Below, one piece after another: positions 22,798-33,645 of a DNA stretch of 64,000 nt. The notes under the pieces are model-generated. The model was not told where the DNA came from. It did no database searches and saw nothing but the letters and a program-made list of their open reading frames with translations. The translations under genes and the position numbers were made by a program. This stretch comes from Alentia gelatinosa. Taxonomy: Eukaryota; Annelida; Polychaeta; Phyllodocida; Polynoidae. Position 1 is the first letter of the stretch. Each line of letters opens with the position of its first letter. Location of the stretch: positions 40,651,950 through 40,715,949 of the forward strand of contig OX465579.1 of NCBI GenBank assembly GCA_950022655.1. The letters run 5' to 3'.

Positions 22798-23071
22798 CTG
22801 GCTGACGGGGATCACAAATTGGACTGTCGAACCAGGCCTATATACATCAGTAGTATCGCTGTCGTCATCACTTCTCCTGTAACTCTGGCCAACGCCTGCA
22901 TTGTCCGGCTCTGGTCTAGTGGTAGGCCTACGGTTATACCATCCTGCTGTCAGTTTTTCTTCCACAACACAATAGTATTTCTCGACTAGCAACAGTGATA
23001 CTTTCGGTAGCGACAAGTTTCCAGAATCCCAGGAATACCTTTTTCCGTCACATTTGTAATATACTCTTACT
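22798..23071 (-). CDS. candidate internal exon, extracellular-type protein, unknown gene
   Basis: An open 274-base segment sits between a pyrimidine-rich acceptor (TTTTTCTGTCAG, ending at plus 23072) and a donor (GCCAG|GTGATA at 22798/22797). Entry phase leaves one base to complete a codon; exit is phase 0. The 91-codon peptide has a compact part with paired cysteines (VYYKCDGKRYSW and KYYCVVEEKL), then a hydrophilic acidic linker (RRSDDDSDTTD), then STVQFVIPVSQ. This fits a small disulfide-bonded extracellular segment followed by a stalk. I do not recognise the family. Frame, splice sites and amino-acid composition agree, but no neighbouring exon was identified. Confidence 0.45.
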
Positions 23072-23340
23072 CTGACAGAAAAACTAGGTGATTGAAAATA
23101 GAATTTGTATCTATTGCAGTTTCCAATTCAGATGGAAGAAGGGAAAGCGTGCTAGTAAATAGTACGGCTATGAGAGTGAGTATAGTTGTTATATATGTCT
23201 GTGTCTTAGAAGAGACGGAAAACTTAAGTGTCAAGTGTCCTTATCAACTAGCAACACATACTCTATTGGTGGAACAATTACAAAAGGGTCACTGCCATTA
23301 CTCAGCAAACATTTCTGACAGACCCTAGGTCAGCTATTGT

Positions 23341-23477
23341 GGGGGTCATCCATAAATTACGTTGGCAATGAGTTGGTGGAGAGGTTTGGGGTAAACAAAC
23401 TACTGCGTACAAGATGGAGTGGGGATTAGGTGTCAAATCTATCAAAATGTTGCATGCGTAATTTATGGATGGCCTCC
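23341..23477. mobile_element. 137-bp MITE with TCATCCATAAATTACG ends
   Basis: Terminal inverted repeats GGGGGTCATCCATAAATTAC and GTAATTTATGGATGGCCTCC (19 of 21 paired over 21 bp). No coding capacity. A separate fragment TCATCCATAAATT at 23661-23673 is probably a relic of another copy. Confidence 0.8.
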
Positions 23478-26172
23478 AATATTAAACCTGTGTATATTTA
23501 ATCACATTTGTCTTACAGTTAACCTTTCATCTGACATAGATAAATCATATATGAATTTCTTAGATTCTATTTCCTTTGACCACATACTTTCTTCAGCCAA
23601 TGGTCCAATGAAAAATGGGGTCGGACACTAATTAAATCGAAGGCGGTTTACCCGACAGAGTCATCCATAAATTCTCGTCAGCAGAGAAGTAGAACCCTGG
23701 GTGGACAGATATATGTCGGTGAGCAGGGCCAACTGCTCACCTACACCATCCTACCTCTGAGGCTTCAGTCGCCGCTGGAGTAATAGATCACAGCAAGGAG
23801 CTCTGAGGAAGCTGCTGATCTGAAGGGGCTATTTTGATGTAGTGAGTTGTTCCCACGCCACTTCTGAGTCCTCAGTGAAGCTGGTGTACAGAGGGTTTTA
23901 GGTGTGGTCTGTCAGTAATAGGTCCTTACCGTAGGGCAGTCATTACCGGTCGCAAGCCTAGACCATTCTGATTTGTTGGAGAGGAATCGACTATATATAT
24001 ACCATGACAATATTGGTTAAGAAACCTATACATTTATATGTAAGCTGAAACTTTGGTTATTCCCTACTTGTACAAAATCATTAATAAAAACCACATTTCG
24101 CATCATCAATTCGTAGACTCGAGGTTGTTCTGTCTCTCATACCACAGATATATATCTTTATTTGGGATAGTGGTTACTGTTATGGATATAACCCATAAAA
24201 CTACGCTGCTTTAAAAGAAGGGGATGGGGGGAGGTGCTGAATGGTATCGGAGAGGAGCCTTGAAGTATAGGGTGTATTTATTGATGACCACGTGTATTCA
24301 GAAAATCAATTGGACTGTAGAGTAGACTAGAAAAACAAAAGCCCCACCCATTAAATGCAGTGTAACTAATCACATTCCATGAACCCATGCCAGATTAATC
24401 TACATGCATTGTCAATGCCTATATGATTTTGAGGTTAATTTGTAATCCAAACCTCTGCATTTGAAAAGTGTTCAATGTCTTTGATGCAATGGCCAGTGGC
24501 TTGCGGGTAACACGCTACTGCTATCGTTTTTGAGTCGTGGAAGTTCAATGGCTTCTATTATTTCCCAGAAAATGCAGCATACACTGTATACGTCTTTCCC
24601 CACTTTGAGTACGCAGGATAGGGTTTATCATTCACCTCAATATTGTCTATATTATTTGTATGCATTACACTTTGACTTCTTCTACAGCATTACCTTTAAA
24701 GTCTAAATTGGATTTCACTGTATGGTATTTCACTAAACGTTACATGATGAGTGGCTTCATGCCATCTTATTGCATACATAATACCCTAAATCTGATCAGT
24801 GTTTCGGCGAACTAGTTGTGCTAAGAAAAGCCAGGGGCTCTTGGTTTATTTCTGTATATATGCACTAGTATATATGACAAGTAGCCAAACAAATTAGGCA
24901 GTTTCTCTGACAAGGGAGATACAATTCCCTTGCTACTATTCCAAACTTGGTAGAGTGAGCATATGAAAGTAACTTTGTCAAGAAAAAAACATATCTAGCG
25001 CAGGATTTCGCGTGTAGTTTCAACGTTGTGGAAGAGTTTTACCATTTGTTTATTTAAGTGGTTTGACTCAAGTGAGTCACTAAAATGTAACGCGTTAATT
25101 CAGTCATTTAACCAATACTCTAATCAATGTCGATGTTTTTAGTTCATGTTAATGAACGGATTAATAGTATCATAGTGATTAATATTGTTACATGATCTGT
25201 GAAGGTTCTGAAACTTATTTTACATATACACTTTCCTCTTCTATTTTTTCATATAATCATCCTAATCCATACATATATTCTACTAGGGAAAGGATGCCAC
25301 AGGTGGTTCGCTCTCTTATGGTTGTTTTGACTTATGGGCAGGTAAGGCGAAATAGTTCACTGTTGTTGTGATTAGCTTTTTGACCTGGTCCTGCATGTCT
25401 GAATCTGGGTAAAGTAGGGATGGGGCTGGCCTGGCTGTAGTCGGAATGTGTTTGGCCATGTCATTGGTGGTTTAGGGGAGAATCACACCTTTGAGGCTCT
25501 CCGATTTAGTGCTTCCAGCATCGCCTGAAGGGTACGGATGGAACCTTGCGTCTTTGCAGGTCCCTGTTTCGGTACTTCTGCCAGCATGTTGATTGTATCA
25601 CCATCGGTTTTGCTTTTGACCTGGTTAGCAAAGTTGCTTGTGAGTTGGTAATGGGGGCCTCCAGACAATCGAACCGGTTCTCCAGCTGTTTGAACCAGAG
25701 GTCTGTAGTTGCCAATGTTTTTTTCTTTATGTGACGGCCTTTCTCTCAGTCATTGGTACTACCATTTAGTCTTTTATTTTACCCATTCAGAAGTTTCCTC
25801 ATCACCGACAGGGAATAGGTGTCAGCATTATTTGGGCAGACAAACTTTTTTTTCCATGCAGCGGTTTTGGGTGAAGGAGAAACTGTGGTACATTGTGGGA
25901 AGGCAGTTGTATCTGTCAGATGGTGTGGTGTCATTCCTACAATGTCTGACACAGTGGGTGTTTGCATTGCTGCCCCCAACATTATACCCAATATTATAAT
26001 GAGCCTCAATTCAAATATAATTGATTTTCCTGATGATAGGCATATGTGTATCCTGTTTTGGCCAATAATCTTACTGTTCATAATCATAGACCGTTTTCCC
26101 TGAGTTTTGTTAAACAAAGATTCAGATGGGATGTTTGTAGTCTCAGGTTTTAGGCCGTAGAACGTATTTAAC
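23478..26172. other. no gene identified; weak gag-like stretch near 25.5-25.7 kb
   Basis: Minus-strand 25483-25715 has two overlapping frames, one with DLWFKQLENRF, similar in style to the PxLWFxQxExxF opening of some LTR-retrotransposon gag proteins, the other with a short helical run (RTLQAMLEALNRR). Too short to call. The rest is AT-rich without features. Confidence 0.35.
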
Positions 26173-26305
26173 ATTATCCTACCCTAATAAAAAACGCCAT
26201 AGGCTTTACATGGGATTTGTTTATGTCACGGGTAGTGACATAAAGTGTTGTTTATGCCACTACTTTCTGATACTAAACAAATATGGAAACGGGGTAGGAT
26301 AAAAT
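26173..26305 (-). repeat. composite repeat family, copy C body
   Basis: About 133 bp, ends ATTATCCTACCC and GGGTAGGATAAAAT. The core, read on minus, is CCATGTAAAGCCTATGG (26197-26213). The copy-specific word TTTATGTCAC occurs three times as direct and inverted repeats (26220-26229, 26235-26244 inverted, 26251-26260 with one change). Confidence 0.85.
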
Positions 26306-26307
26306 CT

Positions 26308-26354
26308 AGACGCCACTCGTTTGAGTTTGAGTTTGACTCAAACTCGTGACGTCT
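26308..26354 (-). repeat. composite repeat family, copy C hairpin (short form)
   Basis: 47-bp palindrome AGACG...CGTCT with arms CACTCGTTTGAGT and CTCAAACTCGTG. Two bases from the body on its 5' side. The long centre seen in copies A and B is missing. Confidence 0.75.
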
Positions 26355-27289
26355 CTTGATATTATGTGAAGAGTGAGACAATAGTACAACCACATGAGTT
26401 ATATTAATAAGCGATGGCCTTTATTATCAGAACCGACGTTTCTACTATTAGTCTTTAACATCATTATTGAAGCATTACCATATATTACTAGTTTCGATAT
26501 ATTATAGTATGACTAGCTGGTGGTAGCTCAAGCCAGGAGTAATTGGTGACAAGCAATGTGGAGGACAGCCAGTGGAATTCCCATTAGTAAGGATATCTTA
26601 TCGGTTGCAACCCTCTAAATGTCCACACAAACGACATGCGCTACTCATCCAGGCCCCATGGATTTTTCAACTTGTCTGTCATAAAGATGATAAAGATTAG
26701 TTAAGCGCCACTTTGAAGATCAGTCAATATCTGCACCACGTTTCACTTTGTTCTCTCTATGTGTAGATCAAGTCTCCAAACAACATAACGTCCAAGCAGA
26801 AAAATCTTTGCAGGAAGATCTGAGCGCTTGATCTCGTCTACTATTGTGGTGTACCTTGCAGTGCACTGAGTCACATCCCAATGATATAAAAAGATATCTT
26901 TACATATCAAGACATCCGAAGAGGCCTTCAGGAGTGACAAAATCACCTTAATCTTTTCTCTCTTCATTGTTTTGTATTAGTATACAGACATAAAGCGTGC
27001 AGAAGAGAGGATGTTTGAAGAAGACCGGGCATTTTTCAGAAAGATGATTAGATCATTAGATCAGTGAGTGAATGAATTTCAGAGCATATGAAAGATCAGT
27101 AGATCTCACATAGAGAATCAATGTTGTATGATATATGTCTAGTGTGCTGCATCTGTTTACTTTTGTTTTCGACAACAGTAATGAGCATCATCTATGCATG
27201 ATTATCATCCTCATGTGAAATTCCAAAAAATATTTATTTAAAAAATGAGAGAGGCATCTAATCCCAGACATGATCATTTTACAACTCAC
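26355..27289. other. no gene identified
   Basis: The minus-strand ORF 26743-26967 (74 codons) has a protein-like composition (SDVLICKDIFLYHWDVTQ) but no motif I recognise and no convincing acceptor. The remainder is AT-rich. Confidence 0.4.
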
Positions 27290-27840
27290 GAAGCTATCTG
27301 CAAGGTGTGTCTTACACTTTTCATGTAGTTCTTTGTTGCGCATGTTTTGTGCCTTTTTTATAGCCCCAATGCAGTATTCAAAGACCTATGTATCAAAACC
27401 TGCAATCTTTTTCTTTTTGATTGGGTAGTACTGAAACAGATGAAACTCATTATTTAGCTATTTTAACCCCGCATTTTCAGTTAACAGATACTTAAATTTC
27501 CTTAATTTAGACAACCTCCCTAACAAAGTCCTTAGTTACCATATCCACATGTTCATTAAAACTTAGTCTATTATCTTTGTATGCACTCAAATGCTAGATC
27601 TCTCTCCATTTTCTCTTTGACTTCCTTTTGCTGTTTTCCACTAACCACTAATACACAATCATTTGCATATAGGATTATTTTATTATAAGATATTATATCA
27701 TATACACTATTTGCGAAAATCACAGACAAAAGAGGCCCCAGGACTGAGCCCTGGGGCACCCCACATCTTACTTCCAGTTGCTTCAATGTCACGGTACTTT
27801 TGCATTGAAATATCTGTGTTGCACCAAACTACCCTAACAA
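27290..27840 (-). pseudogene. LINE reverse transcriptase fragment with YAND in place of YADD
   Basis: The minus strand shows CGVPQGSVLGPLL (motif B), then NKIILYANDCVLVVSGK (motif C with the second residue pair changed from AD to AN), then EKMERDL. A gap and frame change follow, after which DNRLSFNEHVD and KLRKFKYLLTENAGLK give the thumb region. Stops and frame changes continue to about 27300. About 40 codons before motif B are readable (TQIFQCKST). It is an old fragment of a different LINE from the one at 766-4339, broadly CR1/L2/RTE-like. Nothing upstream of motif B's neighbourhood survives. Confidence 0.8.
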
Positions 27841-30094
27841 ATGAGCGTCATGTGCACGTGTACAGAACGAACAGCTATCGAACTGACGTACTTGGAGTCT
27901 CCTTCGGGCGCTAGTCATGATCGAATCCTTTCGTTCACCAGATCTCGGACATGCAACACAGGAGGTCATCAGTGATGTGAGCTTTGTCACCTTACCTTCA
28001 GTGCAAGGTCCTGCCGCACTACTTGCTCAGACTCCAACGACGTCCATTAATCATTGGGGCATGAGGCCTAAGGCACGAATGCCTAACAGACCTAAAATTA
28101 GGGATTATAATTTGCACTGCAAGGGAAGGCAGTGCAGCTGTCAGGTGTGATATAAACATAAGGTCCCACTTTGGTTGAACCCAATGATTATCTGTGAATG
28201 TCAGCTTTGGTGGAGCAGCCCAAGCTGAATGCCGACCAACGGAGCATCGGTGGCAATATGAATAAACTGACATTTTGATGTAGTTGGTCCAATATACCGA
28301 TTTATAAACAAACAGAATAGAGGGCATTTGAGCAATGTAATGCACGCTATATTTAAAGTTGGGCTTAAACTAGGGGTGCATTTATCTTTGGCTCATCATT
28401 AAAGGTCGATCATAAGTTTAATAAATTTCAGGGACAGACATGACCTGACACTGCTGGGGTTTCACAACCTATCAGGCGTGGCGAAAAAAGGTAGCAATGA
28501 TATTTACAATTTAGAAATAGTTGACCGAAATAAGGGGGTGGGGGATGGGGGGCGTCATCTTTATACGGTTGGTTTTTGTGCGTTAGAAGGCGGAATCTTT
28601 TAGATCCACCAGCACTAAAGGTACGTGACCTATTTACCAGCCGTGTTGGAGACTATTTGTTGTTGTGGTTTCGAATCTAAACTGAATTCTCGTCAGGTGT
28701 CGTAGGGACGTGCTTACAGCCGTCACTGAATAAGGGTTGATGTCAACCGAATTTGCAGGTTTATTTGTGTAAACTTGTGCGTTCTTTGGGACGGCGACTT
28801 ATACGTCACCGTTTGTTTTGCTCTCAGGCTTACAATGGGGTTGGGTTAGGAGTACCGTTTGGCAATAGATTATAAAAAAACTCTTTCGCCGCGTTCCCTG
28901 GTGTTGGTTGGCGGTGAAAGAAATGTCTCACATGCATGCTATTTTGTGTTGATCATTCCAAAGATTGCTGCCTTTCTACCTGGTGTGTCCCCGGTTTAAA
29001 GCTGAGCTACAGAAATTAGTCATGGTGATAATTTCATTGAAAAATATAGACCTACCCCTCACACATTGAGAGAACAGGCCTGTGTGTATGGCAGAGGTCA
29101 CGACCAGACAGGGCGGCAGGGCCAATTAGAGAGTATATCAAGGTGGAAGGGTGGGCTACAGGCCAATTATAGGTAGGGATCGCAACAAGTCAGAAGAGGG
29201 TCATGGAAAGGTAGCCCGAGAGAACATGGATTCCCTGTGGGTGCAGCTGTTTCATTTCGTGTGAGGAGTGGTGGGAAATAACCAAATAACTAGATAGACA
29301 GATAAACAAGATACACAGATACATATGCAGATATTTAGATACATATGATACACAGAGTTCCATACTTACCTCATCCCTGCCAGTACAACCTTGATCCTAT
29401 GTCTGTCATGGCTCATTGCTCTGCCACCTTTCTCTCACTTGGGCCCCTTTGCTCCACTTTTTGTGGTATGCTAGCTATAGTTGGATCGCAATTTTATCTT
29501 TACAATTATTTTAACGATTCAACTAAAATAGTGTTGCTCCTGTAATATCAGATCGTATCCCTATGTTCACATGGTATCATTAATTTTTATGATGCAATAG
29601 TGATACGACAATTCAGGGGCACACATTGAGACAGGGGAAGATTCATTAGTTCTTTGATTAAATATAGATAGCACCATAGTTAAAATTGATCTGACACCTG
29701 GTGGTGTGGATTGATTGCTAATTCCTAAAGGTAGAAGAACAAGGGGTTGGGGGTGGTAGCGCTACCATGGATTAATATTCAGTGTATCAAACAAGGTTAT
29801 TTCTAACCAAAGCAATGAGATCCGCAGACGATTTGCCCTGGTGTGAGGGTCCGCGTAAAAAGTATCGCTAAAAGCCGTATTTCAGGAGCAATGTTTTGGC
29901 CCTCAGATTACTATTCTGTGATCTGCAGCTCTGTCGTAAACGGGGAGCAACAGGAGCCCTAGCCTTGTAAATTCATTAGATAACATGCACGATGCAGTAA
30001 GACTATCCTGTGTAACTAAAGATACAGAGACACAGCTACACAGATATACATAGATATAGAGCATATATTGTATTAGTTACCATGTTTCCTTGTT
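27841..30094. other. no gene identified
   Basis: Contains a degenerate GATA/ATAC-rich stretch at about 29285-29350 and a T/A-rich background. The 108-codon minus ORF at 28019-28345 shows no recognisable motif. Confidence 0.45.
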
Positions 30095-31105
30095 GTGCAC
30101 TGCACAAGAACCACCATTTTACATATATATATATATATATGCACCCGGCATATATAGGTATGCTTTGGCGTATACAAGGTCATCCTAATCCTCATGTGTA
30201 TACGCCCCATCTGTAGGCGCCTGAATCATATATTCGCCTGATTCATATATATGCCTGATTCTGTTGTATATACACCACTATCCAATAGTTCCGATCTCTG
30301 CCACTTGGGGACACCACTGGTAGCATATTTCATTTGCCATTAACCATCCAAGTCTCTATTATATGAAAAATATAATCTAATATTACCAATTTATGTTATA
30401 AAACCTTTATAAAACTTGATTGAGTATAAATTGATTAATTGCACATAATAAACCCTGCATTGTTTGGTTTTTTAAACATTTTTTAATAGATTTTACTTTC
30501 AAACACCACTCTTCTGTAGAGTTCTCCATGTAAGCCTTTATAAGGCTTTAAGAGGTTGAAATCACAGACAATGGTCTGAGTGAGTGATTGTAGGGACGGG
30601 CGGCGGTCGCTGGCGGCAGCATCCATGCCTTAGTTGGGGTCGGCTGGTATCCCAGGAACGGGGGCTTCCCACTGAGGCTGAAACAACACGGGGCGGGGAT
30701 AGGCTGGCGGGAGGTGTCGGGTTAGGCGGGACTGGACTCAAATCGGCAGCCTTTGTGCGAAGTCCACGATCTGCGCCGACTTACGACCACCATTTGGCGG
30801 AGGCTGTGAAGCTCCAGTCAGGTGATACCTCTATGCGAAGTCTGAACCTTTTTTTATTTTCTATCAGTACACACATATGCCTGGTGTATATATGTCGCGC
30901 AGAGAATGTTTCCTTTTGTATACGCCTGGGGGGGAAGACAGCCAAGACGTGTCCGTATATTATTAAAAGGAAACAGTCTTGTATACGCCTCATATGCTGG
31001 CGTGAAATATAGACATATATATATAAACAAGTCAATATTCAGCCGATAAGTGCGCAGCCGCGATGGCGTATATATGAATAAAGTCGTTAGTTTCGTGCAG
31101 TGGTG
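30095..31105. mobile_element. 1005-bp CACTG/CAGTG inverted-repeat element with GTG target duplication
   Basis: The element (30098-31102) starts CACTGCACAAGAACCACC and ends with GTCGTTAGTTTCGTGCAGTG, inverted relatives of each other. GTG flanks both sides (30095-30097, 31103-31105). Terminal CACTG with a 3-bp duplication is the style of CACTA/EnSpm transposons, so that is the inferred superfamily. Internal words GTATACGCC and CATATATA occur near both ends. A GC-rich, CpG-bearing block (about 30585-30850) sits in the AT-rich body and has no counterpart in the copies at 14.0 and 39 kb. No transposase. Confidence 0.72.
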
Positions 31106-32056
31106 GTCATTGCACTGCTGGTAATGCTTGCCATAGTCAGTGATCATGGTTGTGTGTGCACTCTCCTACCTGCCATGCTTGAGAGGATCACCATCCTGTG
31201 TCGCACGGGTCAGCTGAGTGGCATACTGACAGCGCCCCACGCTGCTCCCAACTGCAATATGTCCCTGCTATCCCCACTCTGCGTATGCTCACGGACGTCA
31301 TAGGCGGGGCTTGCTCTTTGCCAAAACTAAGCCCAGTTGAGCAGCTCTGATGACGATTATAGATACCCTACAGCCTGAGCGTCATAATTATCAGCCAGGC
31401 CATCGAAAAGTCTCCATATTGTTTAATTCATTTCAAATTTTGTGGAAGGGACTTTCCTACTGACGTTTGGGGTTTTGAGCCTCGACAGCCGTTACTGTTA
31501 ACAAATAGAGAGATTCCCTCTTCATCCCTCATCTTGTTTTTTCTCTCGCTATTCACTTGATAAATAAACGCACTGATGAGTAGTGTGCAGAATATTTCAT
31601 TCGACTGATTATGTTGAAAATTATCAGTCAATCAGCATGTCTAGATGTAGGGCCCAACTCATACTTAGATAGTATATTAGTTTGACTGCTTTTAAATACT
31701 GCTTATTATGACGAACTTGTGAGAACTACTGGCGTGAGGCAACTGTCCAGCTAAGTGTGGCAATGCTTGCCGGGACATTTGACAGAGGAACCATTTCCCC
31801 GGCGCGCTAAAAAATCAAGTCACGTGACCAGATCGCTCCCGTCGTTAGAATTTTTTTAACCAATTTTTACCCCCGTTCACCCTGCAACTTTTTGGGTTAT
31901 CGGAGTTTAGCCTTTATGAACTATCACTGTTTTTCCTACTTTATACTATGTACACCGTATGCCATGTATTGTGTTCATGATTGTCAATTGGACATCAATT
32001 TGAAATGTTTGATAAACTTTTCGTCCATAGCCTGGCCTCGGGTTAGTCATATAGAG
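31106..32056. other. no gene identified
   Basis: AT-rich DNA with short ORFs lacking motifs. Confidence 0.45.
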
Positions 32057-32198
32057 GAAACCCATGAAGGTTTAGGGTATGAGCCCGTATCCCATCGAGT
32101 TTCAATCACATAGTAATTCACAAGGCGAAGCCGCGCGAACTGCTATGTGACTCAAATGAGATGGGATCGAGCTCTGACCCTAAACTTGAATGGGTTTC
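32057..32198 (+). repeat. composite repeat family, copy B hairpin
   Basis: 142-bp palindrome with ends GAAACCCAT/ATGGGTTTC, arms CCCATCGAGTTTCAATCA and CTCAAATGAGATGGGATCG, inner arms CACATAG/CTATGTG, and a centre AAGGCGAAGCCG. Four bases before the copy B body. Confidence 0.82.
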
Positions 32199-32202
32199 TG
32201 AA

Positions 32203-32345
32203 TTTATCTCACCCTTAATATTGACTAATGTGCTAACATTTGTGACATTATCCCCCATTGGATATTTTTCCTAAATATCTAATGGGCATTAGATACGAGT
32301 TTCCAATGTTAAGTCTATGGAGAAAAATATCTGGGGTGAGATAAT
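32203..32345 (+). repeat. composite repeat family, copy B body
   Basis: 143 bp, ends TTTATCTCACCC and GGGGTGAGATAAT. Core CCAATGTTAAGTCTATGG at 32303-32320, 25 bases from the end. Copy-specific segment: CCCATTGGATATTT (32254-32267) paired with AAATATCTAATGGG (32273-32286), then CATTAGATA as a third partial copy. Confidence 0.87.
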
Positions 32346-32911
32346 AATCAGTATCTATCCAGATCTAAGGTCGTATAGTCATTTGATAGTTTACTCCAAA
32401 TCGTTGGGAAGGGTGGGGGGCAGAACAGTGAAAGAATTAGAAACTGTCATGAACCGGATCGAATAATGCTCGCAAAGCTGTCGTTTTCCTCTATTTTCCT
32501 CATATGCCGCTACCATGCCTTGCACTAATGACCAGTATATTTTGTGGCACTCGTTGTAGAAATCAAAAGAAAGTCACTTATAAACGCTTCCCTAACTAGA
32601 CCATTATCTCACCTGAATAGTACCGTCGCTCATAAATTAATTATGATCGCACGGGCTCCCTTGGCTTTCCTGGAAACCAATATTTCCCTGAACTTCCTTC
32701 GGGCAACTTTTAATTGTCAAGGCTCCAGTCTGTGCCAGTTGTACTTTATCACGTGCAACAACGGACCAATGTGTAATTGCCATCGCATAACATGAACCAA
32801 GTATTGCTGTTTTCTAATAAAATGCCCTGTAGCAGTACAGCCTGTGACAATATATATCTTGAGAGTTGTCCTTTGTAGGTGTGTATCGCTTGGTGTAAAC
32901 TATTCAAGCGT

Positions 32912-32913
<2 letters not shown>
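32346..32913. other. no gene identified
   Basis: AT-rich; one 83-codon plus ORF (32544-32795) without motif. Confidence 0.45.

Positions 32914-32969
<56 letters not shown>
32914..32969. repeat. AT dinucleotide microsatellite
   Basis: 56 bases of uninterrupted AT. Confidence 0.97.
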
Positions 32970-32972
<3 letters not shown>

Positions 32973-33249
32973 TTAAAAAGAAAGGTCAGGATACTAAAAC
33001 AAGCCTCATAACTTTATTTGTATGTGTGTTTGATTGGAACAATTGGCTTTAATTAAAACGGCAAATAAAGGAAATATGGCTATACACCTTTCCATTTTTA
33101 TCATTACATATTGAATGGATGCACTGGTGGTCCAGACACAGAGACAGTACATGTTTCAGTTTTTTCCAATAAGCTATTTCTCTCAAACAGTAAAATTCTA
33201 CACTATAAAGGAGCGCAACCTTCACGCTCTACGATGCATAAAAGCCTGC

Positions 33250-33645
33250 CCCCACCTACCACGATTCTGGTCCCGATTGGCCCTACGACAGCCTTCCCGA
33301 CACCATTCCGATTGTAGCGTGAGGTCTGGCAAAATCGTGGTAGGTGGAACAGGTTTCTGCGATTCCGTCTACGACAGCTCACGATAGGCTGTGATGAAAT
33401 GCCAATCAAAGAGGTCCCGATAATTTCCAACATGTTGGAAATTTCGTAGCCTGTCGTAGGGTATGGTAGCCTATCGGGAAGATATCGTGGTCAGCGTTTA
33501 TGTTATTGGTCCTCCCAAGGCGTTGCCACGCTCTACGATTTCAAACTGTTGGACCTATCGGGGACCTCCCGATAGGTCACGATTTCCCCATTTCAAATTG
33601 TAGCGATCGGGAAGCATGTCGTGGCCTATCGTGGTAGGTGGGTGT
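33250..33645. mobile_element. foldback element built from CTACGA and CCGATAGG words
   Basis: Outer ends CCCACCTACCACGAT and ATCGTGGTAGGTGGG. A further inward copy ATCGTGGTAGGTGG at 33334-33347 makes a 95-bp inner inverted pair with the left end. Words such as CCTACGACAG, CTACGACAGC, CCTGTCGTAGG, CTATCGGG and CCCGATAGG recur in both orientations, so most of the 396 bp can pair with itself. No coding. Non-autonomous DNA element or a cluster of them. Confidence 0.7.

Noticed and set aside
25483..25715. LTR-retrotransposon gag fragment
   Set aside because: Only one weak LWFxQ-like word and a frame change; no protease, polymerase or LTR nearby.
26743..26967. 74-codon minus ORF with protein-like composition
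   Set aside because: No convincing acceptor, family or neighbour; kept only as a remark.
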